A stretch of DNA of 39,611 nt from positions 1 to 39,611 of the forward strand of contig JAIBAV010000017.1 of assembly GCA_019695015.1 (NCBI GenBank), given 5' to 3'. Under the pieces are notes generated by a model. It saw only the letters and a program-made list of their open reading frames with translations, searched no databases and was not told the origin of the DNA. Position 1 is the first letter of the stretch. The number at the start of each line of letters is the position of its first letter. Positions 9,334 to 18,622 of this stretch are shown here, one piece after another. This DNA is from Chitinophagaceae bacterium. GTDB lineage: Bacteria > Bacteroidota > Bacteroidia > Chitinophagales > Chitinophagaceae. Position numbers and translations under genes: made by a program.

Positions 9334-11268
9334 ATGTCATATCCTTATCAAATAAATTCTTTTGAAGAATACCAACAAGCATATAAAAAAAGTATTGAAC
9401 AGCCAGAAGAGTTTTGGGCATCAGTTGCAGAGCATTTTACCTGGAGAAAGAAATGGGATAAAGTGTTAAACTGGAATTTTACAGAACCTACTATAGAATG
9501 GTTTAAGGGAGCAAAGCTGAACATAACAGAGAATTGTATTGATAGACATTTAGAAAAATTAGGCGATAAGCCTGCCTTAATTTGGGAGCCCAATAACCCA
9601 GAGGAAAGAGTAAGAATTGTTACTTACAATAGATTACATAAAAGAGTTTGCCAGGTTGCTCAAATGCTTAAAAATAATGGTGTAAAAAAAGGCGATAGAG
9701 TTTGTATTTACATGGGTATGGTACCAGAATTAGCTTATGCTGTGTTAGGTTGTGCCAGAATTGGAGCAATACATAGTGTTGTTTTTGGTGGCTTTAGTGC
9801 ACAAAGCATTTCTGATAGGTTGGAAGATGCTAAAGCAGAATTTATTATTACTTGTGATGGAGCCTATAGGGGAGAAAAAACAATACCATTAAAATCTGTA
9901 ATAGATGATGCTTTAATAGGAAATAAAACGGTAAAAAGAATAATCGTTTTTACCCGAACAAGGACACCTGTATCTATGTTAAAAGGTAGAGATGTTTGGT
10001 GGGAAGACGAAATGGATTATGCTGAAGAGCAAGTGGAAAAAAACGGAGTTGTAAGCTTTGAGCCTGAAATAATGGATGCAGAAGACCCTTTATTTATCTT
10101 ATATACCAGTGGCAGTACTGGCAAACCAAAAGGAGTTGTACATACCACTGCTGGTTACATGCTGTTTACCAATTATTCTTTTGTAAATATTTTTAATTAC
10201 AAACAAGGTCAAATTCATTTTTGTACTGCAGATATTGGTTGGGTTACAGGGCATAGTTACATTGTGTATGGGCCATTGAGTGCTGGTGCAACAAGTGTAA
10301 TGTTTGAAGGTATTCCAACCTACCCAGATGCAGGAAGATTTTGGGATATTATAGATAAACATAAAATTAATATTTTATATACTGCACCAACTGCTATAAG
10401 AAGTTTAATGGGTTTTGGAACAAAGCCATTAGAAAATAAAAATTTAAGTAGTTTACAAGTATTAGGTTCGGTTGGTGAACCTATTAATGAAGAAGCATGG
10501 CATTGGTACGATGAGCATGTTGGAAAAAAACGTTGCCCAATTGTAGATACTTGGTGGCAAACAGAAACTGCAGGTATTTTAATTTCAAACTTTGCTGGCA
10601 TTACACCATCTAAACCAGGTTGGGCTACATTGCCTATGCCTGGTGTACAACCTATTTTAGTTGACGAAAACGGCAATGAAGTTTTACCGAAAGAAAATGA
10701 AACCATAGCAGGAAACCTTTGTATAAAAGCACCTTGGCCAGGTATTATTAGAACAACTTATGGAGATCATGAACGATGCAGAACGAATTATTTTGCAACC
10801 TATCAAAATCTGTATTTTTCTGGCGATGGTGCATTGAAAGATAAAGATGGTAACTACAGAATTACTGGCAGGGTAGATGATGTTTTAAATATTAGTGGAC
10901 ATAGAATTGGTACTGCAGAAGTTGAAAATGCCATTAATATGCATGTAGGTGTTGTTGAAAGTGCAGTAGTGGGTTACCCTCATGCAATTAAAGGACAAGG
11001 AATTTATGCTTTTGTTATAGTAAGCTCAAAACATAGTGATGATGAACTTACCAGAAAAGATATTTTACAAACTGTAACAAGAGTAATTGGTGCTATTGCA
11101 AAACCAGATAAAATTCAGTTTGTAGCCGGTTTGCCTAAAACAAGAAGTGGTAAAATAATGCGTAGAATATTAAGAAAAATTGCTGAAGGAGAAGTAGAAA
11201 ATTTAGGCGATACTACTACTTTGTTAGACCCCAATATTGTAGATGAAATTAAAAACGGAAGAATATAA
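9334..11268 (+). CDS. acs: Acetyl-coenzyme A synthetase
   Basis: Converts acetate, ATP and CoA into acetyl-CoA, AMP and pyrophosphate in the cytoplasm. At 644 residues it is full length (E. coli Acs has 652). The adenylate-forming signature Y-T-S-G-S-T-G-K-P-K-G is at 257-267, the T-W-W-Q-T-E-T motif follows at about 406-412, and the C-terminal lysine loop P-K-T-R-S-G-K places the catalytic, potentially acetylated lysine at K607. It has its own recognisable promoter and a terminator that overlaps its last codons. No Pat- or CobB-like gene is adjacent. A propionyl-CoA synthetase would be the main alternative, but length and motifs fit Acs better. Confidence 0.95.
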   Translation: MSYPYQINSFEEYQQAYKKSIEQPEEFWASVAEHFTWRKKWDKVLNWNFTEPTIEWFKGAKLNITENCIDRHLEKLGDKPALIWEPNNPEERVRIVTYNRLHKRVCQVAQMLKNNGVKKGDRVCIYMGMVPELAYAVLGCARIGAIHSVVFGGFSAQSISDRLEDAKAEFIITCDGAYRGEKTIPLKSVIDDALIGNKTVKRIIVFTRTRTPVSMLKGRDVWWEDEMDYAEEQVEKNGVVSFEPEIMDAEDPLFILYTSGSTGKPKGVVHTTAGYMLFTNYSFVNIFNYKQGQIHFCTADIGWVTGHSYIVYGPLSAGATSVMFEGIPTYPDAGRFWDIIDKHKINILYTAPTAIRSLMGFGTKPLENKNLSSLQVLGSVGEPINEEAWHWYDEHVGKKRCPIVDTWWQTETAGILISNFAGITPSKPGWATLPMPGVQPILVDENGNEVLPKENETIAGNLCIKAPWPGIIRTTYGDHERCRTNYFATYQNLYFSGDGALKDKDGNYRITGRVDDVLNISGHRIGTAEVENAINMHVGVVESAVVGYPHAIKGQGIYAFVIVSSKHSDDELTRKDILQTVTRVIGAIAKPDKIQFVAGLPKTRSGKIMRRILRKIAEGEVENLGDTTTLLDPNIVDEIKNGRI

Positions 11269-11282
11269 ATTCTTCCGTTTTT
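11251..11282. terminator. Bidirectional terminator built into the 3' end of acs
   Basis: A perfect 14-base inverted repeat (arms 11251-11264 and 11269-11282) with a four-base loop. The left arm encodes the last residues of Acs (K-N-G-R-I) and the stop codon sits in the loop. The A- and T-rich ends serve acs and the convergent WG-repeat gene alike. Confidence 0.85.
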
Positions 11283-11290
11283 AATACTCT

Positions 11291-12313
11291 TTACTTACTC
11301 TTCCAAAGTGTTTTTCCTTGTTTATTTATATAACCCCATACTTTATCAGTTAACATAGCTTGGCAAACTCCATCTTTAAACTTTAAATCTATTCCAATAT
11401 CAATAGAGCCAAATAAAGTTGCAGGTATAATTAATTTGCCTTTGGTATTAATAAAGCCCCAGTTTTCTTTTATTTTAACTGCAGCCAAACCTTCGCTAAA
11501 GCTTTCAACGTTTGCATAAGTAGGTGTAATAATTATACTTCCTTTAGTATCTATAAAGCCCCAGTTTTCTTTTATTTTAACTGCAGCCAAACCTTCACTG
11601 AAATTTTTTACATCATCGTATTGTGCTGCAATAATTACTTTTCCTGTTTTATCTATAAAGCCAAATTTATTATTTATTTCTACCGCAGCTAAGCCATTAC
11701 TAAATGCACCTTTTTCAAAAACTACTTTACCATTTATTTTAAAAAATGCACCATAATAAAAAGAAGGTTCAATTACTACTTTACCAGTTGTATCTATATA
11801 GCCTGCTTTTGCATCTGTAATAAACATGGCTAGCCCTTCATGAAAATCATCAATATTTTCAAAAGTTGGCCTAATAGCCACTTTGCCTTTTGTATCTAAA
11901 AAGCCCCATTCAGAAAATAAGCTTTTATTCTCTTTAAACTTACACATTCCATCGCTATAAATTCCAATTTCATAATATTTAGGCTCTACTATTGTTTCTC
12001 CTTTGTTATTAATTACTCCCCAGGCATTATCAACTACAACGCTTGCAAATCCTTCATAAAAACCAGATGTTTCAGAATATTTTGGCTCTATTATCACTTC
12101 TCCTTTTGTATTCATAAAGCCAATAGCTTCGTTAATAATTACCCATGCTAAACCATTTTGGTATAAACCACAACGTTTGTGTTTTGTTTCTAACTTTTTA
12201 CTTCCCGTAGAATCAATATATACAACATTTTCATTAACATAAGTAGGGTACAAGCCTTGTGCCTTGCCATTATAAATAAAGCAAATTAGTGTTAGCAGAA
12301 GTAAACTTTTCAT
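11291..12313 (-). CDS. Exported WG-repeat protein
   Basis: A 340-residue protein with a signal peptide (1-18, ending G-K-A-Q) and eight to nine WG repeats, each of the form W-G-F-I-D-x-x-G-K about 30-36 residues apart, separated by F-x-E-G-L-A segments. WG repeats form beta-propeller-like or solenoid structures; no catalytic function is established. Two neighbouring repeats near the C-terminus are almost identical at DNA level, pointing to recent unit duplication. It is monocistronic, convergent with acs. Binding role in the envelope is an inference only. Confidence 0.85.
   Translation of the reverse strand: MKSLLLLTLICFIYNGKAQGLYPTYVNENVVYIDSTGSKKLETKHKRCGLYQNGLAWVIINEAIGFMNTKGEVIIEPKYSETSGFYEGFASVVVDNAWGVINNKGETIVEPKYYEIGIYSDGMCKFKENKSLFSEWGFLDTKGKVAIRPTFENIDDFHEGLAMFITDAKAGYIDTTGKVVIEPSFYYGAFFKINGKVVFEKGAFSNGLAAVEINNKFGFIDKTGKVIIAAQYDDVKNFSEGLAAVKIKENWGFIDTKGSIIITPTYANVESFSEGLAAVKIKENWGFINTKGKLIIPATLFGSIDIGIDLKFKDGVCQAMLTDKVWGYINKQGKTLWKSK
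11451..11596 (-). repeat. Duplicated WG unit: two identical 44-base copies
   Basis: Positions 11451-11494 and 11553-11596 are identical over 44 bases and exactly 102 bases (34 codons) apart, inside the WG-repeat gene. Each encodes E-G-L-A-A-V-K-I-K-E-N-W-G-F-I. Synonymous sites are also identical, so this is a recent duplication or gene-conversion tract rather than protein-level conservation. Confidence 0.85.
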
Positions 12314-12473
12314 TGTAAGTTTTATAATATTTTATTTACATTATAAGGTATAAAGTATCCACATTAATGTAATCAAATTTCATTCAACTCTTCTTATATT
12401 CATATACCCAATAAATGGTATTTTATGGCTAAATTTATTTTGTACTTATAAAAATAGAAACCAAATTTACTGC

Positions 12474-13613
12474 ATGAAAGTTGGCATAATAGGTGGAGGA
12501 GTTGCAGGATTAAGTACTGCATTGGCTCTTAAAAAAGCAAATATTTCATTTCATTTATTTGAACAGGCTTCTGCTTTTAAAGATATTGGTGCAGGTGTTA
12601 TGCTAAGTAGTAGTACTAAATATTTATTACATCAATTAGGTGTAGGAAATGATTTTGAAAAAGCATCTACTTTAATTAAAGATTTTAATATTACTAACCA
12701 TCACCTTCAAACAATTAAAAGAATACCTTCTAATGAAATTGGTTATGGAATACATAGAGCAAGGTTGATAGAAGTATTAAGCAAACCTTTACAGCAAGAG
12801 GATTATACATTAAATGCAAGAATTGAAAAAATAGAACAAAACGAGAGTGGCGTTACAATTGATGCAAATAATACAACCTATTTTTTTGACATTGTAGTAG
12901 CTGCCGATGGTGTGCACTCTGTTACAAGAAATAAATTTTCGCCTCACATTCAACCAAGTTATACAGGGCAAATAATGTGGCGTGGTATTGCAACATTAAA
13001 CCTACCCGATAAGTTTAAAAATGCAGCTCATGAAATGTGGGGTAAAAACAAGCGATTTAATATTATTCATAAAGGGGGGGATGATTATTTTTGGTTTTGC
13101 ATACGTTGGATAAAAGATGGAATTTTTTACGAAGAAGAAAATCTAAAACAATTTTTACACCAGGAGTTTAATGACTTTCCTGAATATGCCCATGCAGTAA
13201 TTGATGCAGACAATAATATTATTAAAACACCATTAAGGCATATTAAATTCAATAATTTAAATAATTGGTATAATAATAGAATAGTTTTTGTTGGAGATTG
13301 TATTCATGCTTGTACACCAGATATTGCACAAGGGGCATGCCAGGCAATAGAAAGTGCATACACGTTGGCTGCTTGTTTAAAAAAATATCCCAATAATTTT
13401 AAAGATGCTTTTGAGCTTTATCAGTTTAAAAGAAAGCCTAAAACTAAATTTATTAATAACGCTTCATTTGCATTTAGCAGGTTTAGTCATCAACGAAAAA
13501 AATGGCAGTATAATGTTTTATTTTCTGTGTTTAAACTTTTGCCAAATTCTTTTCTGCAAAAGAAATTTAATAAAACCAATGATATTGCTTATATGAATGA
13601 TTTGCAATTGTAG
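12474..13613 (+). CDS. FAD-dependent monooxygenase (PHBH-fold aromatic hydroxylase family)
   Basis: A 379-residue cytoplasmic flavoprotein. The Rossmann G-x-G-x-x-G is at the very N-terminus (I-I-G-G-G-V-A-G, about 5-12), the D-G motif is D145-G146 (A-A-D-G-V-H-S), and the G-D motif is G274-D275 (F-V-G-D-C-I-H-A), the three marks of class A flavin hydroxylases. Length fits salicylate-hydroxylase/zeaxanthin-epoxidase-like members. The substrate is unknown. A run of seven G at 13074-13080 falls in two glycine codons (201-202). It ends one base before the convergent hydrolase gene, with no terminator visible between them. Confidence 0.88.
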   Translation: MKVGIIGGGVAGLSTALALKKANISFHLFEQASAFKDIGAGVMLSSSTKYLLHQLGVGNDFEKASTLIKDFNITNHHLQTIKRIPSNEIGYGIHRARLIEVLSKPLQQEDYTLNARIEKIEQNESGVTIDANNTTYFFDIVVAADGVHSVTRNKFSPHIQPSYTGQIMWRGIATLNLPDKFKNAAHEMWGKNKRFNIIHKGGDDYFWFCIRWIKDGIFYEEENLKQFLHQEFNDFPEYAHAVIDADNNIIKTPLRHIKFNNLNNWYNNRIVFVGDCIHACTPDIAQGACQAIESAYTLAACLKKYPNNFKDAFELYQFKRKPKTKFINNASFAFSRFSHQRKKWQYNVLFSVFKLLPNSFLQKKFNKTNDIAYMNDLQL

Positions 13614-14429
13614 TTATTGTAATAAACTATCTAAGGTTTTATGATATTGAGGATAATTATTAATGGTATTGTGAGAAGCACCTTCAATATTTACAAACTT
13701 ATCGGTTGCCTTTAAGTTTACTTTTAGCATTTCAGTATTGCTATTGGGTATCACCCAATCTTCGCTTGCTTGAAAAATAATTATGGGTGCTGTTGCTTTT
13801 TTTATATATTCAATTACTGGCAACTTATAACGAATCATCTTTTCTATAGGATAAATAAAACAATATCTCTTCATTAAAGAAGTTATACTGCTATAAGGAG
13901 TTTCTAAAATTAGTTGTTTACAATTTTTTCTTGATGCAACATAAGCAGCAAGGCCTGTACCAAGGCTTTTGCCATATAAAATAATAGAAGAATCTTTAAA
14001 CTTTGTTTCTGCTATTTTGTATATTTCTAATGCTTGAGTTTCTAAAACTTTTTCAGAAAGGGTACCAGTGCTTTTGCCAAATGTAGGGTAATCAGTTATC
14101 CAAACTTCGTAGCCATTTTTTGTAAAATTAGCAACATAAGGGGCATATCTATTTATATTTTCTCTATTGCCATGAAAGTATAAAACAACTCCTTTTACAG
14201 CTTGGGTATCTTTAGGTAAAAATTGAATTGTATTAAATAAAGTGCTACTATCGTATTGAATATTTATTTCTTTAAAAGGAGTGGAAAAAGTATATACATA
14301 ATCTTTAGCTATTTTTTTTGGATGAAACAAAAAATTATCTTGAAAGAAATAAATAATTAAACCTATACCACCATATAAAATAATAAAAACTTTTATAAAA
14401 CGAAAAGCTTTCTTTTTGTTGAATTGCAT
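13614..14429 (-). CDS. Membrane-anchored alpha/beta hydrolase (Bem46/ABHD13-like)
   Basis: A 271-residue serine hydrolase with one N-terminal membrane segment (about 11-29) and no cleavable signal, so the catalytic domain is tethered to the inner membrane. The fold is clear: oxyanion HGN at 86-88, nucleophile elbow G-K-S-L-G with S155, acid D224 (S-E-D-W-V-I-P) and H253 (A-S-H-N). Family members include esterases and thioesterases; the substrate cannot be read from the sequence. It abuts the FAD monooxygenase end to end in convergent orientation, and lies downstream of alaS on the same strand after a 45-base gap. Confidence 0.85.
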   Translation of the reverse strand: MQFNKKKAFRFIKVFIILYGGIGLIIYFFQDNFLFHPKKIAKDYVYTFSTPFKEINIQYDSSTLFNTIQFLPKDTQAVKGVVLYFHGNRENINRYAPYVANFTKNGYEVWITDYPTFGKSTGTLSEKVLETQALEIYKIAETKFKDSSIILYGKSLGTGLAAYVASRKNCKQLILETPYSSITSLMKRYCFIYPIEKMIRYKLPVIEYIKKATAPIIIFQASEDWVIPNSNTEMLKVNLKATDKFVNIEGASHNTINNYPQYHKTLDSLLQ

Positions 14430-14474
14430 GGTATTTTAATTAAGAAATAGTGTATGGTATTTTAAAATTTTAAT

Positions 14475-17099
14475 TTATAGCAAAGCCTTCACAACATCTA
14501 TTACTTTAGGTAAGTTACTTGCTTCTTGCCCACCTGCTGTTGCAATATTTTTAGAGCCACCACCACCACCTTTAATAACAGGTGCTATATGTTCTTTAAT
14601 AATTTTTGTAGCATCTAATGATTTAGTATTTTCCCAAGCTTCGTTTATCATTACTACCACATTTGATTTTCCTATAATATTGGTAGCAAGTATTGCTACA
14701 TCTGCATTTTGCTTTAACTCAATAACTAATTTTTTTAAATTATCAGCACTGTTTACATCCACAATTGCACCAATAAATTTAGTATTGTTTATAATTTCTA
14801 CTTTCTCATTAAGCTCTGCTTTTAATGCTACAATTTGTTTTGCTTCAAAGCTTTCTATTTTCTTTTTTAGCTCTTTATTTTCTATAGCATTGTTTTCAAT
14901 AACTTTTAATAATTCTTTAGGGTTATTAAATAAATTTTTTACAGCTTGTAATTGTAAAAGTTGGTTATTAATAAACTCCTCCACACCTGCACCACTTAAG
15001 GCTTCTATTCTGCGTACGCCTGCAGAAACAGCAGTTTCATGTTTAATTTTAAAAAAGCCTAGTTCTCCTGTATTGGTTACATGGGTTCCTCCACATAGTT
15101 CTACAGAATAATTGGGATCTATAATTACTACTCTTACTACATCGCCATATTTTTCTCCAAATAAAGCCATAGCACCAAGTGCAACAGCCTCTTCTTTTTT
15201 CATTTCTTTTATAATAACAGGAATATTTTCTCTAATTTTTGTGTTAACAATTTTCTCAATGGCTGCAATTTCATCATCAGTAACTTTTGCAAAGTGAGAA
15301 AAATCGAAACGTAAGTTTTCATGATTTACTAAGCTACCTTTTTGAGCCACATGGCTACCTAATACATTTCTTAAAGCTGCATGTAATAAGTGTGTGGCAG
15401 TATGGTTATTGGCTGTTTCTTTTCTTAAATCTTTATTTACCGTAGCAATAATATTACCTGTTAAATTTATGCTTTCTGGTAGGGTTGTTACAAAGTGAAT
15501 GGATAAGTTGTTTTCTTTTTTTATATCAAAAACTTCTATTGTGCAATTTCCAAAATCTATCCAACCTTTATCGCCTACTTGGCCTCCACTCTCTGCATAA
15601 AAAGGTGTTTCTGCTAAAACTATTTGATAACTTTCTTTTCCTTTTGCTTTTACTTTTCTGTACTTTAATATTTTAGTTTCTATTGATAACTGATTGTAGC
15701 CAACAAAAACAGAGTTTCCTTCATTAATTATTATCCAATCTTCTGTATCTATAATAGTGGCTGCTCTAGATCTTTTTTTCTGTTGTTGTAATGCAATTTC
15801 AAAACCTTCTTCATCAATAGATAAATTATTTTCTGCAGCAATTAATCTTGTTAGGTCTATAGGAAAACCAAAGGTATCGTACAACTCAAAAGCATCGTTG
15901 CCATTAATTGATTTTAGTTGGTTTGCATTAGCTGCTACAATAATTTCATCAATAAGTTTTAAGCCTTTATTTAAGGTTCTTAAAAAAGCTTCTTCTTCTT
16001 CTTTTACAACCTTACTTACAAAGTCTTTTTGTTTGTATAATTCAGGAAAAACATTTTGAAATTGTGTAGATATAACTGGAACAAGTTGAAAAAGTAAAGG
16101 CTGTTGATACTCTAAATAAGAATAATAATAACGAACGGCACGTCTTAATATTCTTCTAATTACATATCCTGCTCCAGTATTGCTTGGTAACTGTCCATCG
16201 GCAATGGTAAAACTAATTGCCCTAATATGATCTGCTAATACACGAAAAGCAATAGCTTGTTTATTATCTCCAAAATCGTATTTTTTTTCTGTTATATTTT
16301 CTACAGCAGCAATGGTTTTGGTAAAAACATCGGTATCATAATTAGATGATTTTTTTTGAATAACCCTTACTAATCTTTCAAAGCCCATTCCTGTATCTAC
16401 ATGCTTTGCAGGTAACTGTTCTAAACTGCCATCTTTTTTTCTGTTAAATTGTATAAATACGTTGTTCCATATTTCTATTACTTGTGGGTGGTCGTTGTTT
16501 ACTAATAATTTCCCATCCACTAATTTTCTTTCTTCCTCCATTCTACAATCAACATGTATTTCAGTACAAGGGCCACATGGTCCTGTATCTCCCATTTCCC
16601 AAAAATTATCTTTTTTGTTTCCTAACAAAATTCTGTCTTCTGCAATTACTTTTTTCCATTCATTGTAAGCTTCGTTATCTTTTGGCAGTCCTTCTTTTTC
16701 ATCTCCTTCAAAAATGGTAACATACAAACGGTCTTTATCTAATTTATATATTTCTGTAAGTAGCTCCCAACTCCAGGCAATCGCTTCTGTTTTAAAATAA
16801 TCTCCAAAACTCCAGTTGCCTAGCATTTCAAACATAGTATGATGATAGGTGTCAACACCTACTTCTTCCAAATCATTATGTTTACCGCTTACTCGTAAGC
16901 ATTTTTGAGTATCTGCAATGCGTTTGTTTTTAGGTTCTTTATTACCTAAAAAATAATCTTTAAACTGGTTCATACCAGCATTGGTAAATAATAAAGTTGG
17001 GTCATCTTTAACAACAATTGGTGCAGAAGCAACTATTTCATGCTTTTTACTTTCAAAAAAATTTAAAAAATGTTGTCTAATTTCAGCCGAAGTCATCAT
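14475..17099 (-). CDS. alaS: Alanine--tRNA ligase
   Basis: Charges tRNA-Ala and clears mischarged Ser/Gly. At 874 residues it is full length (E. coli 876). Class II catalytic core at the N-terminus with the H-H-T-M-F-E-M-L-G-N-W-S-F-G-D-Y-F motif (about 86-102) and G-D-T-G-P-C-G-P-C. The editing domain has the four zinc/active-site residues H566, H570 (H-T-A-T-H-L-L-H), C669 and H673 (C-G-G-T-H), and the C-Ala/DHHA1 end carries a glycine-rich G-G-G-G-G-S-K segment. Two ATG codons are adjacent at the start, either of which may be used. A TATCTTTG element lies about 25 bases upstream. Confidence 0.97.
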   Translation of the reverse strand: MMTSAEIRQHFLNFFESKKHEIVASAPIVVKDDPTLLFTNAGMNQFKDYFLGNKEPKNKRIADTQKCLRVSGKHNDLEEVGVDTYHHTMFEMLGNWSFGDYFKTEAIAWSWELLTEIYKLDKDRLYVTIFEGDEKEGLPKDNEAYNEWKKVIAEDRILLGNKKDNFWEMGDTGPCGPCTEIHVDCRMEEERKLVDGKLLVNNDHPQVIEIWNNVFIQFNRKKDGSLEQLPAKHVDTGMGFERLVRVIQKKSSNYDTDVFTKTIAAVENITEKKYDFGDNKQAIAFRVLADHIRAISFTIADGQLPSNTGAGYVIRRILRRAVRYYYSYLEYQQPLLFQLVPVISTQFQNVFPELYKQKDFVSKVVKEEEEAFLRTLNKGLKLIDEIIVAANANQLKSINGNDAFELYDTFGFPIDLTRLIAAENNLSIDEEGFEIALQQQKKRSRAATIIDTEDWIIINEGNSVFVGYNQLSIETKILKYRKVKAKGKESYQIVLAETPFYAESGGQVGDKGWIDFGNCTIEVFDIKKENNLSIHFVTTLPESINLTGNIIATVNKDLRKETANNHTATHLLHAALRNVLGSHVAQKGSLVNHENLRFDFSHFAKVTDDEIAAIEKIVNTKIRENIPVIIKEMKKEEAVALGAMALFGEKYGDVVRVVIIDPNYSVELCGGTHVTNTGELGFFKIKHETAVSAGVRRIEALSGAGVEEFINNQLLQLQAVKNLFNNPKELLKVIENNAIENKELKKKIESFEAKQIVALKAELNEKVEIINNTKFIGAIVDVNSADNLKKLVIELKQNADVAILATNIIGKSNVVVMINEAWENTKSLDATKIIKEHIAPVIKGGGGGSKNIATAGGQEASNLPKVIDVVKALL

Positions 17100-17124
17100 A
17101 TAAAAGTAGGTATTAAAAAGTGAG

Positions 17125-17132
17125 CAAAGATA
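17125..17132 (-). promoter_or_regulatory. -7 promoter element for alaS
   Basis: The minus strand reads TATCTTTG, a perfect TAnnTTTG, ending about 26 bases before the alaS start codon. I see no TTG at the expected -33 distance, so only the -7 part is supported. Confidence 0.45.
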
Positions 17133-17182
17133 AGGCCGAGGCTTTTATATGTTTAGTTTATTCAATAATTTAAAAGGCTTAT

Positions 17183-17701
17183 TTAGTAATTTTTCTTTTT
17201 AGCCTTTCTCCATTCCCAAGGTGCAATTGGGTTGTTTTCACTCCAAATACCAATTTTGTTTCTTTTAGCCTCCATTTCAATAATGGCATATTCTGTATTG
17301 GTAGAGTATTTTTTAAAATGCCATGCAAGTCCACTCTTCACTAAATTTTTATTTATATTTAAAGTACCAATATACACTTCTGCAATAAGTCTTTTATTTC
17401 TATCAAAATTATTATTATGAACCAGAGTTACATTTTTTCCAAAGCATAAACTTGAGGCATATTGTTTGGCATTTTGATAGAATGGCTGTTTCCTTTCAGG
17501 GCAATCAATATGTGCAAGTCTTACTACTAATTTTTTATTATTAAACAATACTTCAAAAGTGTCTCCGTCTTTAATTCCTATTACTTTACAATTAATAGTT
17601 GTTGGCTGTTTTATTTTGTTGATGTAATTATTATACGTACTAGTAATAATGATTGCTGGTATTAATAAATAAAACATGCTTATTTTTAGAAAAGAAATCA
17701 T
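17183..17701 (-). CDS. Thermonuclease family protein (SNase-like), membrane-anchored or secreted
   Basis: A 172-residue staphylococcal-nuclease fold protein. After a hydrophobic N-terminus (about 5-21, signal peptide or anchor) the domain shows D-G-D-T-F near 45-50, V-R-L-A-H-I-D-C-P-E with the catalytic Arg and Glu equivalents of R35 and E43, and a later R-L-I-A-E-V segment equivalent to R87, followed by L-V-K-S-G-L-A-W. All catalytic positions seem present, so it is probably an active Ca2+-dependent nuclease acting outside the cytoplasm, perhaps for scavenging nucleic acids. It is transcribed alone, 83 bases upstream of alaS in the same direction. Confidence 0.87.
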   Translation of the reverse strand: MISFLKISMFYLLIPAIIITSTYNNYINKIKQPTTINCKVIGIKDGDTFEVLFNNKKLVVRLAHIDCPERKQPFYQNAKQYASSLCFGKNVTLVHNNNFDRNKRLIAEVYIGTLNINKNLVKSGLAWHFKKYSTNTEYAIIEMEAKRNKIGIWSENNPIAPWEWRKAKKKNY

Positions 17702-17766
17702 TTGTATTTTTCCACTACAATTTTTAAAAAAGAAGTTAAATATAAAGTATTATTTTTTGAGAAATT

Positions 17767-18165
17767 ATGAGTTCAGAAAAGACAAGAATAGATAAATACC
17801 TTTGGGCAATAAGGCTTTTTAAAACAAGAAGTTTAGCTACCGAAGCTTGTGATAAAGGCAGAGTAAAATTGAATGGAGTTACTGTAAAAGCTGCTAAAAC
17901 AGTACACTTGAATGAAGAGTATGAAATTAAAACAGAAGCAAGGAAATGGGTAATAAAAGTAAACGGCTTATTAAACCAGCGTGTTGCTTATACCGAAGCA
18001 ATTAAATTTTATACTGATATTACACCACCAGAAGAGAAGGCAACCATAGAGTTTAAACCTGTTTCTTTTCATACAGGTAAAATTTTAAGCAAAATAGGAA
18101 GGCCAACTAAAAAGCAAAGAAGAGATATTGATAACTTTATAAATTTTGATGAAGATGAAAATTAA
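17767..18165 (+). CDS. S4-domain RNA-binding protein, HslR (Hsp15)-like
   Basis: A 132-residue protein whose N-terminal 60 residues are a typical S4 RNA-binding domain (R-I-D-K-Y-L-W-A-I-R, then C-D-K-G-R-V-K-L-N-G). Length and architecture match E. coli Hsp15/HslR, which binds stalled 50S subunits carrying nascent chains after heat shock; the basic C-terminal tail (G-R-P-T-K-K-Q-R-R) fits RNA contact. Its stop codon overlaps the start of the next gene, so the two are translationally coupled. RqcH-associated RqcP is a shorter related S4 protein and cannot be fully excluded as the functional equivalent. Confidence 0.85.
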   Translation: MSSEKTRIDKYLWAIRLFKTRSLATEACDKGRVKLNGVTVKAAKTVHLNEEYEIKTEARKWVIKVNGLLNQRVAYTEAIKFYTDITPPEEKATIEFKPVSFHTGKILSKIGRPTKKQRRDIDNFINFDEDEN

Positions 18166-18604
18166 ATTTTCAATATTTATAATATGCATGGTTGCTATTT
18201 TTAAAGTAAATGCTCAAGAAGAAAACCCCGATAAGAAAAATGAAAAAGCAGACTCTACCTACAGTATAGTGCAAATACCTGCTAGTTTTACAGGAGGAGC
18301 ACCTGCATGGCGTAAATATTTGCAAAATAATTTAGATGTTAGCTTGGGTACAAAGTATATCCAAATACCTAAGGGGCAAAAATCAGCAAAGGTAACTGTT
18401 ATAGTAAGTTTTATTATTGATAAAGAGGGTAAGGTATCTGAAGTAAAATTGCATGATGCAGAGCCGGACCATATACCTTATATTTTTATTAAAGAAGCCA
18501 TAAGAATAATTCAAACTGGGCCAAAATGGGTACCTGCAGTTCAATATGGCAAACTTGTAAAATATAGAATGTTACAACCAATTAGCTGGGTAGTAAGTGA
18601 ATAG
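18149..18604 (+). CDS. Exported TonB C-terminal-domain-like protein
   Basis: A protein of about 151 residues with a signal peptide (ending V-N-A-Q, near 23) and a TonB C-terminal fold: F-x-G-G-x-x-A-W-x-K-Y-L-x-x-N-L at the start, then V-x-V-x-F-I-I-D-K-E-G-K-V-S-E-V in the core. Unlike energy-transducing TonB it has no Pro-rich periplasm-spanning linker and no ExbB/ExbD partner nearby, so it is more likely a soluble TonB_C family protein of unknown role. I take ATG at 18149; 18155 is equally plausible, and a TTG at 18146 is not needed. It overlaps the S4-protein gene by 17 bases. Confidence 0.78.
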   Translation: MKMKIKFSIFIICMVAIFKVNAQEENPDKKNEKADSTYSIVQIPASFTGGAPAWRKYLQNNLDVSLGTKYIQIPKGQKSAKVTVIVSFIIDKEGKVSEVKLHDAEPDHIPYIFIKEAIRIIQTGPKWVPAVQYGKLVKYRMLQPISWVVSE

Positions 18605-18622
18605 TAGGTTTATATTTGCAAT

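Noticed and set aside
13074..13080. Seven-G run in the FAD monooxygenase as a phase-variation tract
   Set aside because: It is in frame, encodes Gly-Gly within a normal motif region, and seven bases is short for phase variation; a single read set cannot tell.
14680..16720. Several open frames on the plus strand opposite alaS
   Set aside because: They are antisense to a complete essential gene, show Ser/Phe/Leu-rich composition typical of reversed AT-rich coding DNA, and have no recognisable domains.
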